64,000 nt of DNA from Mactromeris polynyma (lineage: Eukaryota > Mollusca > Bivalvia > Venerida > Mactridae), in NCBI GenBank assembly GCA_032209605.1, contig JASFXZ010000016.1:372001-436000 (forward strand). The letters run 5' to 3'. The position numbers and the translations under genes were made by a program. Below the pieces are notes generated by a model. It was not told the origin of the DNA and did not search any database. It saw only the letters and a program-made list of their open reading frames with translations. This document shows, in pieces, positions 1 to 11,700 of this stretch. Each line of letters opens with the position of its first letter. Positions within the stretch are counted from its first letter, which is position 1.

Positions 1-755
1 TTAAGACCAACTGATTTATCAGACCAATTGTATTCATCAATCACTTTTCAATAATTAGACCGCCTAACATGTAAAACCTAAAGAAACAATAGTGGTCCTA
101 TTATCAAGGCTGCACTGTTCACTCTAAAGTAGTTCAGCTTACAGATATTTACAAGCTAAGAGCTGACTGCATATTCAATATGAAAAATATACCAAAAAAT
201 ACCTAAAACACTGTCATTGCTCCTAACAGTATCACACACAAATTGTATCTGGTATCAAGTTTTTGTTTTCATGAAATCACATACATCAATATCATGCATA
301 TTATCATTAACACTATCACATCAAACAATTCACCTAATAAAATTGGAAATCTAGAGAAAAATCTAAAAAATGAAGAATGACACAAAAAGAAGTTAATTAA
401 TGAGTGAAAAATAACTATCAAATGTTTATTAGATATTGTTGAAACATTGTGTTAAGTTGATACATCTGATTAATATTCAGAGGTGAATCTAAAGATTAAC
501 TAAATTGACTGCAGTAAATATTGTACATTGTGACAAAAATTCAAATTGCTAAAACAGTGATCAAATTTTATTGCATAAAATATAATATTTTTTTATGCAA
601 CATATTGTAAAACAGGTTAAAATATACTAGATGCCCAAGTGCAACATGTCGAGTCCATCAATTATCAAGCGATGAAGAGAATATGGTTTAATAATGCTAT
701 ATGGTGGATCTATTATACCCATTTTTTCCCACTTTGACCCTGTGATAAATGACAT
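1..755. other. AT-rich stretch without recognisable gene
   Basis: No exon, RNA gene or clear repeat is visible here. It lies downstream of the last MORN1-like exon seen, so it may be intron or 3' flank of that gene. Confidence 0.4.
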
Positions 756-1610
756 TGTCATATTCTGTAAAATATGTTTTGGACCCTATCTTGACCTTTG
801 ACCATATTAATATTTCGGACAAGATGTTAAGATCCTTCTGTGTGCTACAGACACAAGTCTTCCATAAGACAGACCCGATTATCATGGTGAACATTATGCC
901 AGGTAATTTGAAATCCCTCAATAAATGATATGGAAAAGATGTTTAAGTCCCATTTTTTTATGTTTGACCTCAAAGAGTGACCTTGACCATTGAGCTACAG
1001 ACATGGGTCTAGTGCGCAACATGCTGTCTCATCATGGTGAACATTTGTGCCAAATAATTTTAAAATCCCTCAATAAATGACAGTGTTATGGTCCGTACAC
1101 GATGTTAAGACCCATTTTGACATTTGACCTTGATGTGTGACCTTGACATGGGTCTTGTACGCAACACGCGTCTCATCATGGTGAACATTTATGCCAAATA
1201 ATTTTAAAATCCCTCAATAAATGACAGTGTTATGGACCGTACAAAATGTTAAGACCCATTTTGACATTTGACCTTGATGTGTGACCTTGATATGGGTCTT
1301 GTATGCAACACGCGTCTCATCATGGTGAACATCTATGCCAAGTAATTTTAAAATCCTCCAATAAATGACAGAGTAATAGTCTGGACAAGATGTTTTAGAC
1401 CCATTTTTGACATTTGACCATGACCTTTGAGGTACGGACATGGGTCTTGTGCGGAACACATTTTTTACATTTGACCATGACCTTTGAGCTACGGACATGG
1501 GTCTTGTGCGAGACACTCATGGTGAACATTTGTGCAAAGTAATTTGAAAATTCCCCAATAAATGACAGAGTAATGGTCCAGACAAAGCAAGTCCGGACAG
1601 CGGACGGACG
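756..1610. repeat. Degenerate tandem repeat, unit about 143 bp, 'GACCTTGACC' type
   Basis: The block 'gacccattttgacatttgac' recurs at about 1108, 1251 and, diverged, 1396, with older copies at about 770 and 945. Each unit continues with 'atgggtcttgt', 'catcatggtgaacat' and 'ccctcaataaatgaca'. The array ends in a CGGAC-rich tail (cggacagcggacggacg). Repeats of this kind are widespread in bivalve genomes; that statement is general knowledge. The short open frames on the minus strand follow from the repeat and are not genes. Confidence 0.8.
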
Positions 1611-4600
1611 CACATACACTGCAATCAAGCTCGACAACAAAAGGACGTTTATTGAAGTAAATAAATCCTAATTTGGAATACATGGGTTCCATTTTTTGGT
1701 AATGGAAGAGATTTTTCAGAAGTGTCTTTGGTTGCTTAACTTTTGTTTATAGAATTAAATGAACATGAAATTGTTTACACATGTCATGTGATTGTTTTTT
1801 TCCATTTACTTTGCATTTTCCTTCCCCTAATATTAGAATTACTATAACAAAAAAGTCTGCTCTTTTTGTATTAAATGAATCTAGAAAAATATATCTGTTA
1901 GAAAATGTAAAAACCCCAACGAAAATGGATCTTTTGGTCACATTACAGGTTTTGATGATGAACAAACAGCTCAAACACAGGAAGCAGTCATTGAAAGTAA
2001 TTAGTGTAAGTTCTAATAACTTGTTTCTCAATCAGTGCAAAATAAGTAAGTTTCTAACTACATAGTCTATAATTTCATAACAGTTTTGATTCTGTTCGTG
2101 TCGTGGAAATAGTATGCTACGAAAATATTTAAAAATAATCATATTTTATTTTTATTGTGCTAAATGAAGGAATTCATCGCAAATAGACTTTAAAATTAAT
2201 AAAATAGCTGATCATAAAACAGACGGTACATAACGGTAGATTGAAAGTTTTGTGCAATATAAATTCTAAATTATAGGAGACATGTAGAAGGTAAGTACAA
2301 CGTCACTTAATATTAGGCTTTTATTGGTTTCCTGTCAGAAGCATTATATCAGATATTTAATTTATTACACATACTTTTTGCAATGTAATGATTTACTTTA
2401 AAGTTTTGAATGTTCTTTTCAAGTACACAAATTTATGAATGGCAGTTTTCATGTTACATGTCATCAATTTAACATTATTTCAAATATCAATCTAAGAAAT
2501 ATCTTTGCAATCTTTTTATTTCGTCACATGAAGAATGGTGTAAATCAAAATATTTAAAGCTATAGTCAGACAGAATAGACAATCTGGTACAAAATATGAT
2601 AAAGCCCCAATTGGGGTAAAACTGTGATTTGATCTAAATATTAAAGTTGACCTAACCAGATGTCAGCGCAATCTCATAACTGATCCTATTTGATAATCAT
2701 ATGCAGTTGGTATTGGAGAAGTTAAGATTTGTGAACAAAATCAATGTAAGCCTTGATAGCAAAAACACTATGGTATTATGTGTCTAATAAAAATGTAATC
2801 TGCTTAGCTTTAATCTTTGAGTGTTCACAGGTAGTCAAGAGCATGACTTGTATCGCATGCATCAAAATTTATGAACTTTTTGTTTTTTAATGGTATTGAC
2901 TTATAGATTCAATTTTATCAAATATCTATGACACAGATTATTTAAATTCAATAAAGTTATCAATTTATCACCTGGACATATCATTTTCACACATGGCTTT
3001 AATGTTTTATTATATCCCCTGTTTGACAATACAGCTATTCTGGAGTGCAGTATTGATTAAAGAATGAAGAAAAATACATCCTACTTATCAAATGACTTTA
3101 GTCTACAAGTATGTGTTAAGCTTTGAAGAGTTAAATAGTCGAGACTTACTTACCAACCACAAATAATGTGTCAATTAAAAACTTTAAACAGATATTTTTA
3201 ATTTATATCAGCAGTGAAACATTTTGGAAAATCACATACTGTTTAAACTATTAACATTTTTACAAAATATGTTTTGTGTATTATATTACCTCATAACAAA
3301 TGATAGGTAGAGGAGGATTGATTGTAGAAATAGAGTTATCACTGAGATCATGCCCAAAGTCAACAAAACATCTCAACTAAGATCTGCCTCACACTCAAAA
3401 GTTTCAAGAACTTAGATACTGAATTCCAGAACACAGGGGTTATATAGAATTGGTATGTCAAGTACATATAGACACACTAGCACCACTATCAATGACCACT
3501 TGTTTGTAACATAATTGTCTTCATCGGGGAAAGGTGTATTTCATGAGTAAATGTTACCAATATTCGAGACTCTTTATATTAATGTCATATGGGGAGTTCC
3601 AGCTCGTTTTTGAAATCTTGAAGTTATTATATCATTTTTCAACCACCCAATGGATATTTTTGGTGGAACAATCTGTAAAGCAACACATATAAAATATTGG
3701 CCTAACATTCTAACACTTGACTTGAGTATATCTCAATTTGATTTTTTGTCAAAACTGGGTCCTAGTTATAAATAAAGTATTCAAAATGGCGTTTCATTGT
3801 ATTCGCCAGGTAATAAAACTCTGAAATATTAATTCTTTTAATGGATTTAATATGACAAGTACATGTACAAATAGATATATACAGAATCAACCATAACCTA
3901 CATAAAATGTGTGACATGATTAAAGGATAAGAATTTTACAAAAACATATTTCCAGTGAAGAGCTGGTATTTATTACATGGTGAAGTGCTCTATCTATACC
4001 AAGAGTACAGTAACAATAGGTGAAGAAAATGTATGAAAACAGAATCCTTTGTATGTTTTATTTCAATTGCCTTGATTTTACATTACTATAGTAGACTGAT
4101 TATATTATAAAATCCAGTAACAAATCTCAATTAATGATTGATTGAAAAACACTCACGCAAGTACTGTAGTTAACTACAAATTCGCAACACGTCAAATTTA
4201 TACTGAAGTTTGTCGAAATCATTTCAATACAAATTAAAACTTTATTGAATAACTTGCTCAAGGTGGCATCAGCAGCATACGACAAAATGTACATTTTGTA
4301 GCAGTTTGAATTAAAGACATAGCAACATCATTGAAAATGTAAAAATCCACAAATTTCGTGAAATTAAGTACTTGCAAATTTGAAGTAATCTACAGTAAAT
4401 GAGAAATTGACAGACTATAGTAAATTATACAAGAGAATAAATAAGAATATAAGATATATGCTGCAAGTCAGGCAAATATCATGATGAGTCAGCCACATAC
4501 ACTATGGTATGGTTTGATTTACCAATTTAATGATTTAATGAACAGTATGGCAATTTGATGGGGGTCGTATCACTAGTTTCTGTAACTACTTTGTTTTTGA

Positions 4601-5025
4601 TGAAGGCCTTAAGTTAGCCAAACATAGAAGTTAATGATACATTATTATAAATAATATTATTGTGTATTTGCTTTTCCTCATCCATATTTTGAAAACACAA
4701 GGAATTTTATATTTGCCTGACTTTCAACAAATAGTGTATGATACATATTGCTACCATACTAATAGTTCCAGTCTAGAAAATTCTGCAAATCTATGCAAGC
4801 AATTACCTGGGTGTTGACTTTAGGCAGCTAAGGCTAAGTGAAGAAATCATTATGAAATATGATTTTCTATGATGTTAAAAATACATTACACTACAAAAAT
4901 CACAAATACAGGGTAAATATAAAACCACATTAATAAAAGTATATCACATACTACATGAAAATGGGTACAAATATGGAAAAAAGGACTATAATATATTCAA
5001 ATATGGACATTACATTAATTTGAAA
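1611..5025. other. Long AT-rich non-coding stretch
   Basis: I looked for further MORN-motif exons on the minus strand and for exons on plus and found none. No structured repeat stands out. It is probably intron or 3' flank of the MORN1-like gene. Confidence 0.4.
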
Positions 5026-5029
5026 TTGT

Positions 5030-6250
5030 TATATCAAAATATGGGCAATAGAATTGTTGTATCCAAAATATGGACAACAGAATTGCTGTATCCAAAATAT
5101 GGGCAACAGAATTGCTGTATCCAAAATATGGGCAACAGAATTGCTGTATCCAAAATATGGGCAACAGAATTGCTGTATCCAAAATATGGACAACAGAATT
5201 GCTGTATCCAAAATATGGGCAACAGAATTGCTGTATCCAAAATATGGGCAACAGAATTGCTGTATCCAAAATATTGGCAACAGAATTGCTGTATCCAAAA
5301 TATGGGCAACAGAATTGCTGCATGTAAATATGGACAATATAATTGCAGTATCCAAAATATGGGCAACAGAATTGCTGTATCCAAAATATTGGCAACAGAA
5401 TTGCTGTATCCAAAATATGGGCAACAGAATTGCTGCATGTAAATATGGACAATATAATTGCAGTATCCAAAATATGGGCAACAGAATTGCTGTATCCAAA
5501 ATATGGGCAACAGAATTGCTGCATGTAAATATGGACAATATAATTGCAGTATCCAAAATATGGGCAACAGAATTGCTGTATCCAAAATATGGACAACAGA
5601 ATTGCTGTATCCAAAATATGGGCAACAGAATTGCTGTATCCAAAATATGGGCAACAGAATTGCTGTATCCAAAATATTGGCAACAGAATTGCTGTATCCA
5701 AAATATGGGCAACAGAATTGCTGCATGTAAATATGGACAATATAATTGCAGTATCCAAAATATGGGCAACAGAATTGCTGTATCCAAAATATTGGCAACA
5801 GAATTGCTGTATCCAAAATATGGGCAACAGAATTGCTGCATGTAAATATGGACAATATAATTGCAGTATCCAAAATATGGGCAACAGAATTGCTGTATCC
5901 AAAATATGGGCAACAGAATTGCTGCATGTAAATATGGACAATATAATTGCAGTATCCAAAATATGGGCAACAGAATTGCTATATCCAAAATATGGGCAAC
6001 ATAATTGCTGTATCCAAAATATGGGCAACAGAATTGCTGCATGTAAATATGGACAATATAATTACAGTATCCAAAATATGGGCAACAGAATTGCCATATC
6101 AAAAATACAGACAATAGAATTGCTGTATCCAAAATAATGACAATAGAACTGCTGTATCCAAAATAAGGACAATAGAATTGCTGCATGCAAATATGAACAA
6201 TATAATTCTCTGCCCTCCTTTGGACAACAAATCACTATATCCAAATATGG
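5030..6250. repeat. 29-bp satellite array with higher-order structure
   Basis: About 40 copies of a 29-bp unit (aacagaattgctgtatccaa + aatatgggc). Sub-variants are interspersed: units with 'ggac' or 'attggc' in place of 'gggc', and a two-part variant (tgctgcatgtaaatatggac followed by aatataattgcagtatcc) that returns at about 5318, 5433, 5519, 5720, 5835, 5921 and 6037, which gives a higher-order repeat. Copies decay after about 6080. Since 29 is not a multiple of 3, the array reads through all frames, and several long open frames on both strands (up to 385 codons) are simply repeat translation. Confidence 0.95.
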
Positions 6251-6711
6251 ACAACCAAATAGCTGATTACAAGTGAGTGTTATAGCATTCCTGTATCGAA
6301 ATACTAGTATAGACAATAATTATAGACTTGCTATGTACAAATGTTGACAATAGATTGACAATGGTAAATCCATTGGTTGTTATTTGGGGCCTATTTGAGG
6401 CCACAATTTGGACCATTCCCTCTCTGAAAAGTATATACTTTTCCCATATAAACCCATGTCAAATTCCCCTCTGACAACAATGTAGATTTTTTAAGTCAGA
6501 AACCAGAAAAACTGGCCTTCAACTTCACATGTCTGATACTGATCTGTAATTTACCTGTTTGTACCATTAACAGGTAATGAATACAAGGTTTCAGAACAGA
6601 AATGAAAACACTGAAAATCTGACAGAAATTTCTGTGGTAAAAAATGAAAACAAAACATTAATAATGTCACTTATACATGGCAGTTACAAGTCAAAATCCT
6701 TCAATGACTAA

Positions 6712-7384
6712 GGCCTAAATTAAAATTAGGTTTGTTTGCCCTTTACCGACCGACCCGAGATTTGGCCGCTGACTCCAAAAAAATTATTGTAAAATTCAGA
6801 TTTTTTTTTTGATTTTTTAAATTTTTTTGTTTTTTGTTTTTTTTTGTTATAAACCCGACTATACACCATTATGTTACTATACAACGTGTGCAGTTTGTTC
6901 TTCTTAGTTACAAAACAATGAATATTTTTGTTTCATTATGTTTGCCTTATGATAACTTCCTCTTGCTAGAAAAAAGTATGACACAAAAATGGTCATAGTT
7001 GCCCTTATAATATTTTCATCAACAATTATTGAAGCCTCGTGCTCATACTCACTAAAACAGACGGGCTATATAAAGTATTAAATATAAGTACACATAAAAG
7101 TGTCAATTTTGCTTTCATTTTACCAACATTAATTTTTTCTGAATTGATCTGAGCTTATGTTAACCATGTTTTTGACAACCACATGTCATTAAATCGTATC
7201 TTTGTTAATATTTACAATTATTTTACTGTACACGCCCACCTAATGTACCATGCACGAACAATACATTTCGACTAAAACAATATTAAAATTTCCACAATAA
7301 AATAAAATATTTTTCCTACCTACCTACCCACCTCTAAAATCTAGGGTCGGTAAAGGGCAAACAAAGACTTTTTTAATTATGGCC
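6712..7384. mobile_element. 673-bp MITE-like element, TAA target duplication (Harbinger-type)
   Basis: Terminal inverted repeats of about 40 bp: the left end has GGCCTAAATTAAAATTAGG then TTGTTTGCCCTTTACCGACC; the right end read in reverse complement has GGCCATAATTAAAAAAGTC then TTGTTTGCCCTTTACCGACC. The inner 20 bp match exactly. Both ends are flanked by TAA (6709-6711 and 7385-7387). A three-base TWA duplication and GG-starting ends fit PIF/Harbinger. No coding capacity is seen inside; the interior is T-rich and A-rich. Confidence 0.75.
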
Positions 7385-7387
7385 TAA

Positions 7388-8767
7388 CCACTCCTTACAT
7401 TGTATGCCGCCTTTTGCAGTTCATGTTCTATTCTGTGACAAATAACTAATCAAAATAAATTCTAAAACACAATTAGTATTTCATGTGTACACAGGATTTA
7501 CAATAGTGTAAATAAAAGCATACAGCTGGAACATTCAAATATCTACCAACAGGTTGAGAACTCCTTCATTGTACAATGTAGGGGACTTTCAACAGCTTTC
7601 AACACAAAGGAGTAATTATGATATCTTGTTTAAAAGTCAGGAGTCATCCAGTCAAAAATAGGAACTTCAAAGAACTGTTTAATAGAAAATTAAACTGTTT
7701 TCATAAGTTCAATTTTTTGTATAGATAAGTAAAAGAACGTTATGAACATATGACAGTATAACTATAAATTCCTACATAACTCTGTTTAGTATGCAGCTAC
7801 ACAGATGTACATCATACTACTGGCTATATATGGTATCTTGTTTACTGTACAAGTCTAGCATTCTAATAGACTAATACATATATAAATATATACATGTTTA
7901 TGTAAATGACCTGTACAGATTTGATAGACAACAGTCAATGTAGACCCCATGTCACCAGACTGGGTGGTGTTACCGTCTCATATTTGGTTTTATTTCATAG
8001 TCGATCATCAAAAATAATTGGTAATAACTGCTCAAATAGAAACAAAACTCTATAACATACTGATTTTTTTGGTTATATTAAAACAGAAACATTATGATTG
8101 GTGGCCCTTCAATACCATGAAGAACTATACACTGACCGTTTTGTTCAGCAACAATCAATTTTTAAAAACAATAATTGATTTTCACCACCCACAGGGTATT
8201 TCGATTAATTTTCATTACACAATCACTAGTTCTCGTGTAGTATCTAAACAATGTCAATACAAGGTCAGCAACCATAACCACATAACCATGGAAGTCCCAT
8301 TGGTAATATTATTAGCTTCATTATTGACAACAGTACAGAAAGTTGAGTAGACCATGCGTTCAAGCAGTTGATTCTGCTTTGGATAGTTCCATGTATCATC
8401 TCTTATTTCTAACACTAACTGACACTGAAACAACTATGGCCTTGTGCTTATCAACTAAATTACTGAAGGAAGGGCATTTCAAAACATGTTATATCTGATC
8501 TGAAGGTACATTGTCTGGTTGCCATGACAACAACAGGTAACTAACTTGAGACCGACACTAAAGTTAGGTAGATATTAACTAAACTATAAATATAGTTCGC
8601 CCAGATATGTGTAAATGTTAAAAAACTAATGTCAGATATGTGGATATGTAAATATTGTTAGGCAATTTAAATGTAGTTTGCTTGTGTATTGTTTCCACAT
8701 ACATAGTCACGTGTGATCAGATATTTAGAGTTATAACAGATGCACATAAATAAACAGTAGAACTTAC
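7388..8767. other. Non-coding stretch next to MORN1 exon 4
   Basis: It lies downstream of the splice donor of the fourth MORN1-like coding exon, so it is part of that intron. No MORN motif is found on the minus strand and no convincing exon on plus. Confidence 0.4.
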
Positions 8768-11700
8768 GGATAAATCATCATGCCCTGACCTTGCCGCTTG
8801 TTATCATGATATGCCCCTTTATACATACAATTCTCCTTTACTGATTTCATCGCACCAAAACCTGAAAAATAATAACTTGACATTCAACAACCAAGACATA
8901 TTGATAATTCGTTGTTGGTAAGAATAGACATGTCAGGTAAATTCTATATACAATAAAATATATGTATATAATATTCTGATGTATCTATGAATAAATGATA
9001 GCAGGATATAAATTTCTATAAATCAGAAAAGTTCTATTTCCTACTATCAAACAAACCTACTTACAGATACATCAAACTAAAAGTCAGTACTAGAACTAAA
9101 GTTATGAAGTTCAAAAACCTCTAGAATGGAGACAGGTTCATGAACTTATGTAGTAAATCAATTGCTTGAGTAATTTAACTCACCCTGTCGTCTGTTGTGA
9201 ACCCATTGTCCTTCATATATTGATCCATCAGGCCAAATCATCCGCCCTTTGCCATGAAGTTCACCCTTGTGAAACTGTCCCTGATATTTACATCCATTTG
9301 CAGCGAAGTATCGTGTTCCAAATCCTTCAATTTCACCATTGTGAAATGTTCCTTCATAATAACTGTTATCTTGAAAGACGAGCTTTCCAGACCCTAGAAA
9401 AAGTAGTTTTATTTAAATAAACCTGTCAACATTTTACAGCAGATATTACCTTAAATGCCATTTAGATATTACAAGACAAGTATTCCAGTACCTAGATATA
9501 CTAGTTTTATGGACAATATTAGTTTAATATTAGTGTATTATATTCAGCATTTAAAGCATTTTAGGACAAGTTTTCCAGAATATTTTTTCATATAGTTAAT
9601 ATATTTAACTATCACTCAATCACTTGGACTTCATTTTGACTTGAAGCAGCATTCATGCAATTGCAAGCAGAGCTACATTGTTCTTTTCCACAAGCTTCAA
9701 AGAACTGGCCTACAGAATCAGAAGCCTGCCTTGTAAGCTCAGTGGTTAGAGTGCTGGGCTGTCACCCGGGAGGTCTGAGTTCAATTCCCACGCTGAGCAG
9801 GTCATGTCTTTATGTGACATCAGCTTCATGTGGGGAAAGCATCAGCTGCTGACTTAATTAATTCCTTTTCCCGAAATTAATTAGTTAATTATGGCCAGGA
9901 TAACTAGTTAGGTCAACTAACTGCCAAATATACAAATGTACATGCAACTGGAAAATTGTTAAAAACAGCATTTAACCGGATTAAACAGAGTCAGCAGTGA
10001 CAGTCAAATGACATTAAAAAGTTGTATGCAACAAATTGTGCATATTCATCATGACAACAATTGTGTATTGCCAAAGCATCAAATGTAACGTCATGTTTTA
10101 AACAGTTTATTTAACACACTTGGCTTCCATGTTTATGTTCCAGGGTCAAGCTGTCATAATTGCTTTTGTTTTAAAATTATTAATTTCTTTGTATTAGCTG
10201 CATGAAGTTTACAGTACATTTCCACTTCATGTTTTGTTAATGGAGTAATTTCTCCTAATGCTTGTGGTGAAAGTGTGTTTTCAATTATTATACAGTATGT
10301 ACATGTACTGATGTACCATTAAATGAAGATGTTTATAGTTCAAAACATTGTCATGGCTACTTATTGTTAAATAAATAAGGCAACTGCATATGAGATTTAG
10401 ACAATACCCATAGATACAGTGCATTTAGAACCTAATTAAACTGTAATTAAAGGCTATAAATCAAATGACAGCCAAAGGAAAGTATGTATGAAAGGCAAAA
10501 TAAAGCCTCGTTCACTGGATGAAATAATAATCAAACACTCAAAGTACAGAATCAAACTTAAGTAATCTATAACCAAAACTTAATCCTTTAAACCAAACGT
10601 TAAGCACAAAACTGTTATAACTACATTGTTATATTTCAGACCTGTTATAACTATATTGTTACATTTCAGACAGTTTTAATATTATATTAATAATCCTTTG
10701 TAATCATATTCATATTCCACATAGTTCTGGCTTAAGTACAAAAGTGCCAAATAAAATAGTAAAGGTCAGAAAAGATCATAATCTATGTTTCTCTTTAAGG
10801 TATTAATTAAACTATTAGAGACCTAATTTGTTAAACAGTTTTTTGGGTGACTACTCACGAGTTCTCTGATACTGATATATGAGCTGGTCATTTTTCAGGG
10901 TGTTTTCTGTTTATGACAAAAGCCAGCGAAGTCAGTTATGAAGAATAAGATGATTAAAATGTTTTGTTCAAATGTCAATTTAGAGTAGCACTGTGTCACT
11001 TTGAATTTCGAAAATAAGAGTTACACAATGGTGGAAGTCACAAGGTTCTAAATGCATATGAATAAATGTGGCCAACAAGTTGATCTCTGATACCATAGGA
11101 ATTGTATGAGCAATGAACCCTTTCTATCAAATAACTTAGCAACACTTGGTCAGTACAGTTAAGGCGATATTGCCCTAGAAAATAGCTATATTTGCTTTTT
11201 AGCAATATGTTTGAAACTTCATATTATAGCCATGATGTGAAATGTTCACTGTTTTATCGTTATACCGTCCTTCAACTAATACTGCTATAATTTTGTAAAA
11301 ATGTGGAACTTTTGGTACTGTCAAATTGTACATGTTGGTTCGGTAAATCAGGCTAACTGCACAAGTGTTGATTTTGCAAAAGAAACACATGTATACAAAG
11401 ATAATAATCAAATCTACCTCATGCTATCGTAATTTTAAAAAAACCCATAAAATTAAGTTTTGATTCCAAAATTACAACAACTGAAACATGGGGTGAGTAC
11501 AGAAAAACTATTTTTTTTATATTTTTATTGATATATTATTGACATAAGCTCAGAGTATACTTGATCTCTTTTACAAAAAAACTTTTGATATTAAAAAATA
11601 CTTATCAGAATTTTGTGTGCATTTACCGGAATGTAAAATATCATCAAAAAGTCATTCTACATGTACAACTTTACTAAACAGTGTATAGAGTTAATCAGCA

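Noticed and set aside
5015..6186. Open frames of up to 385 codons across the 29-bp array
   Set aside because: Many frames on both strands are open together, and the proteins are pure repeats (for example NSVAHILDTA); this is a property of the 29-bp unit.
9166..9420. Plus frame of 84 codons
   Set aside because: It is the antisense shadow of MORN1-like exon 3 (9184-9393), whose minus frame has clear MORN motifs.
9733..9800. Possible tRNA gene
   Set aside because: A and B boxes are present, but the acceptor stem does not pair and a SINE body follows.
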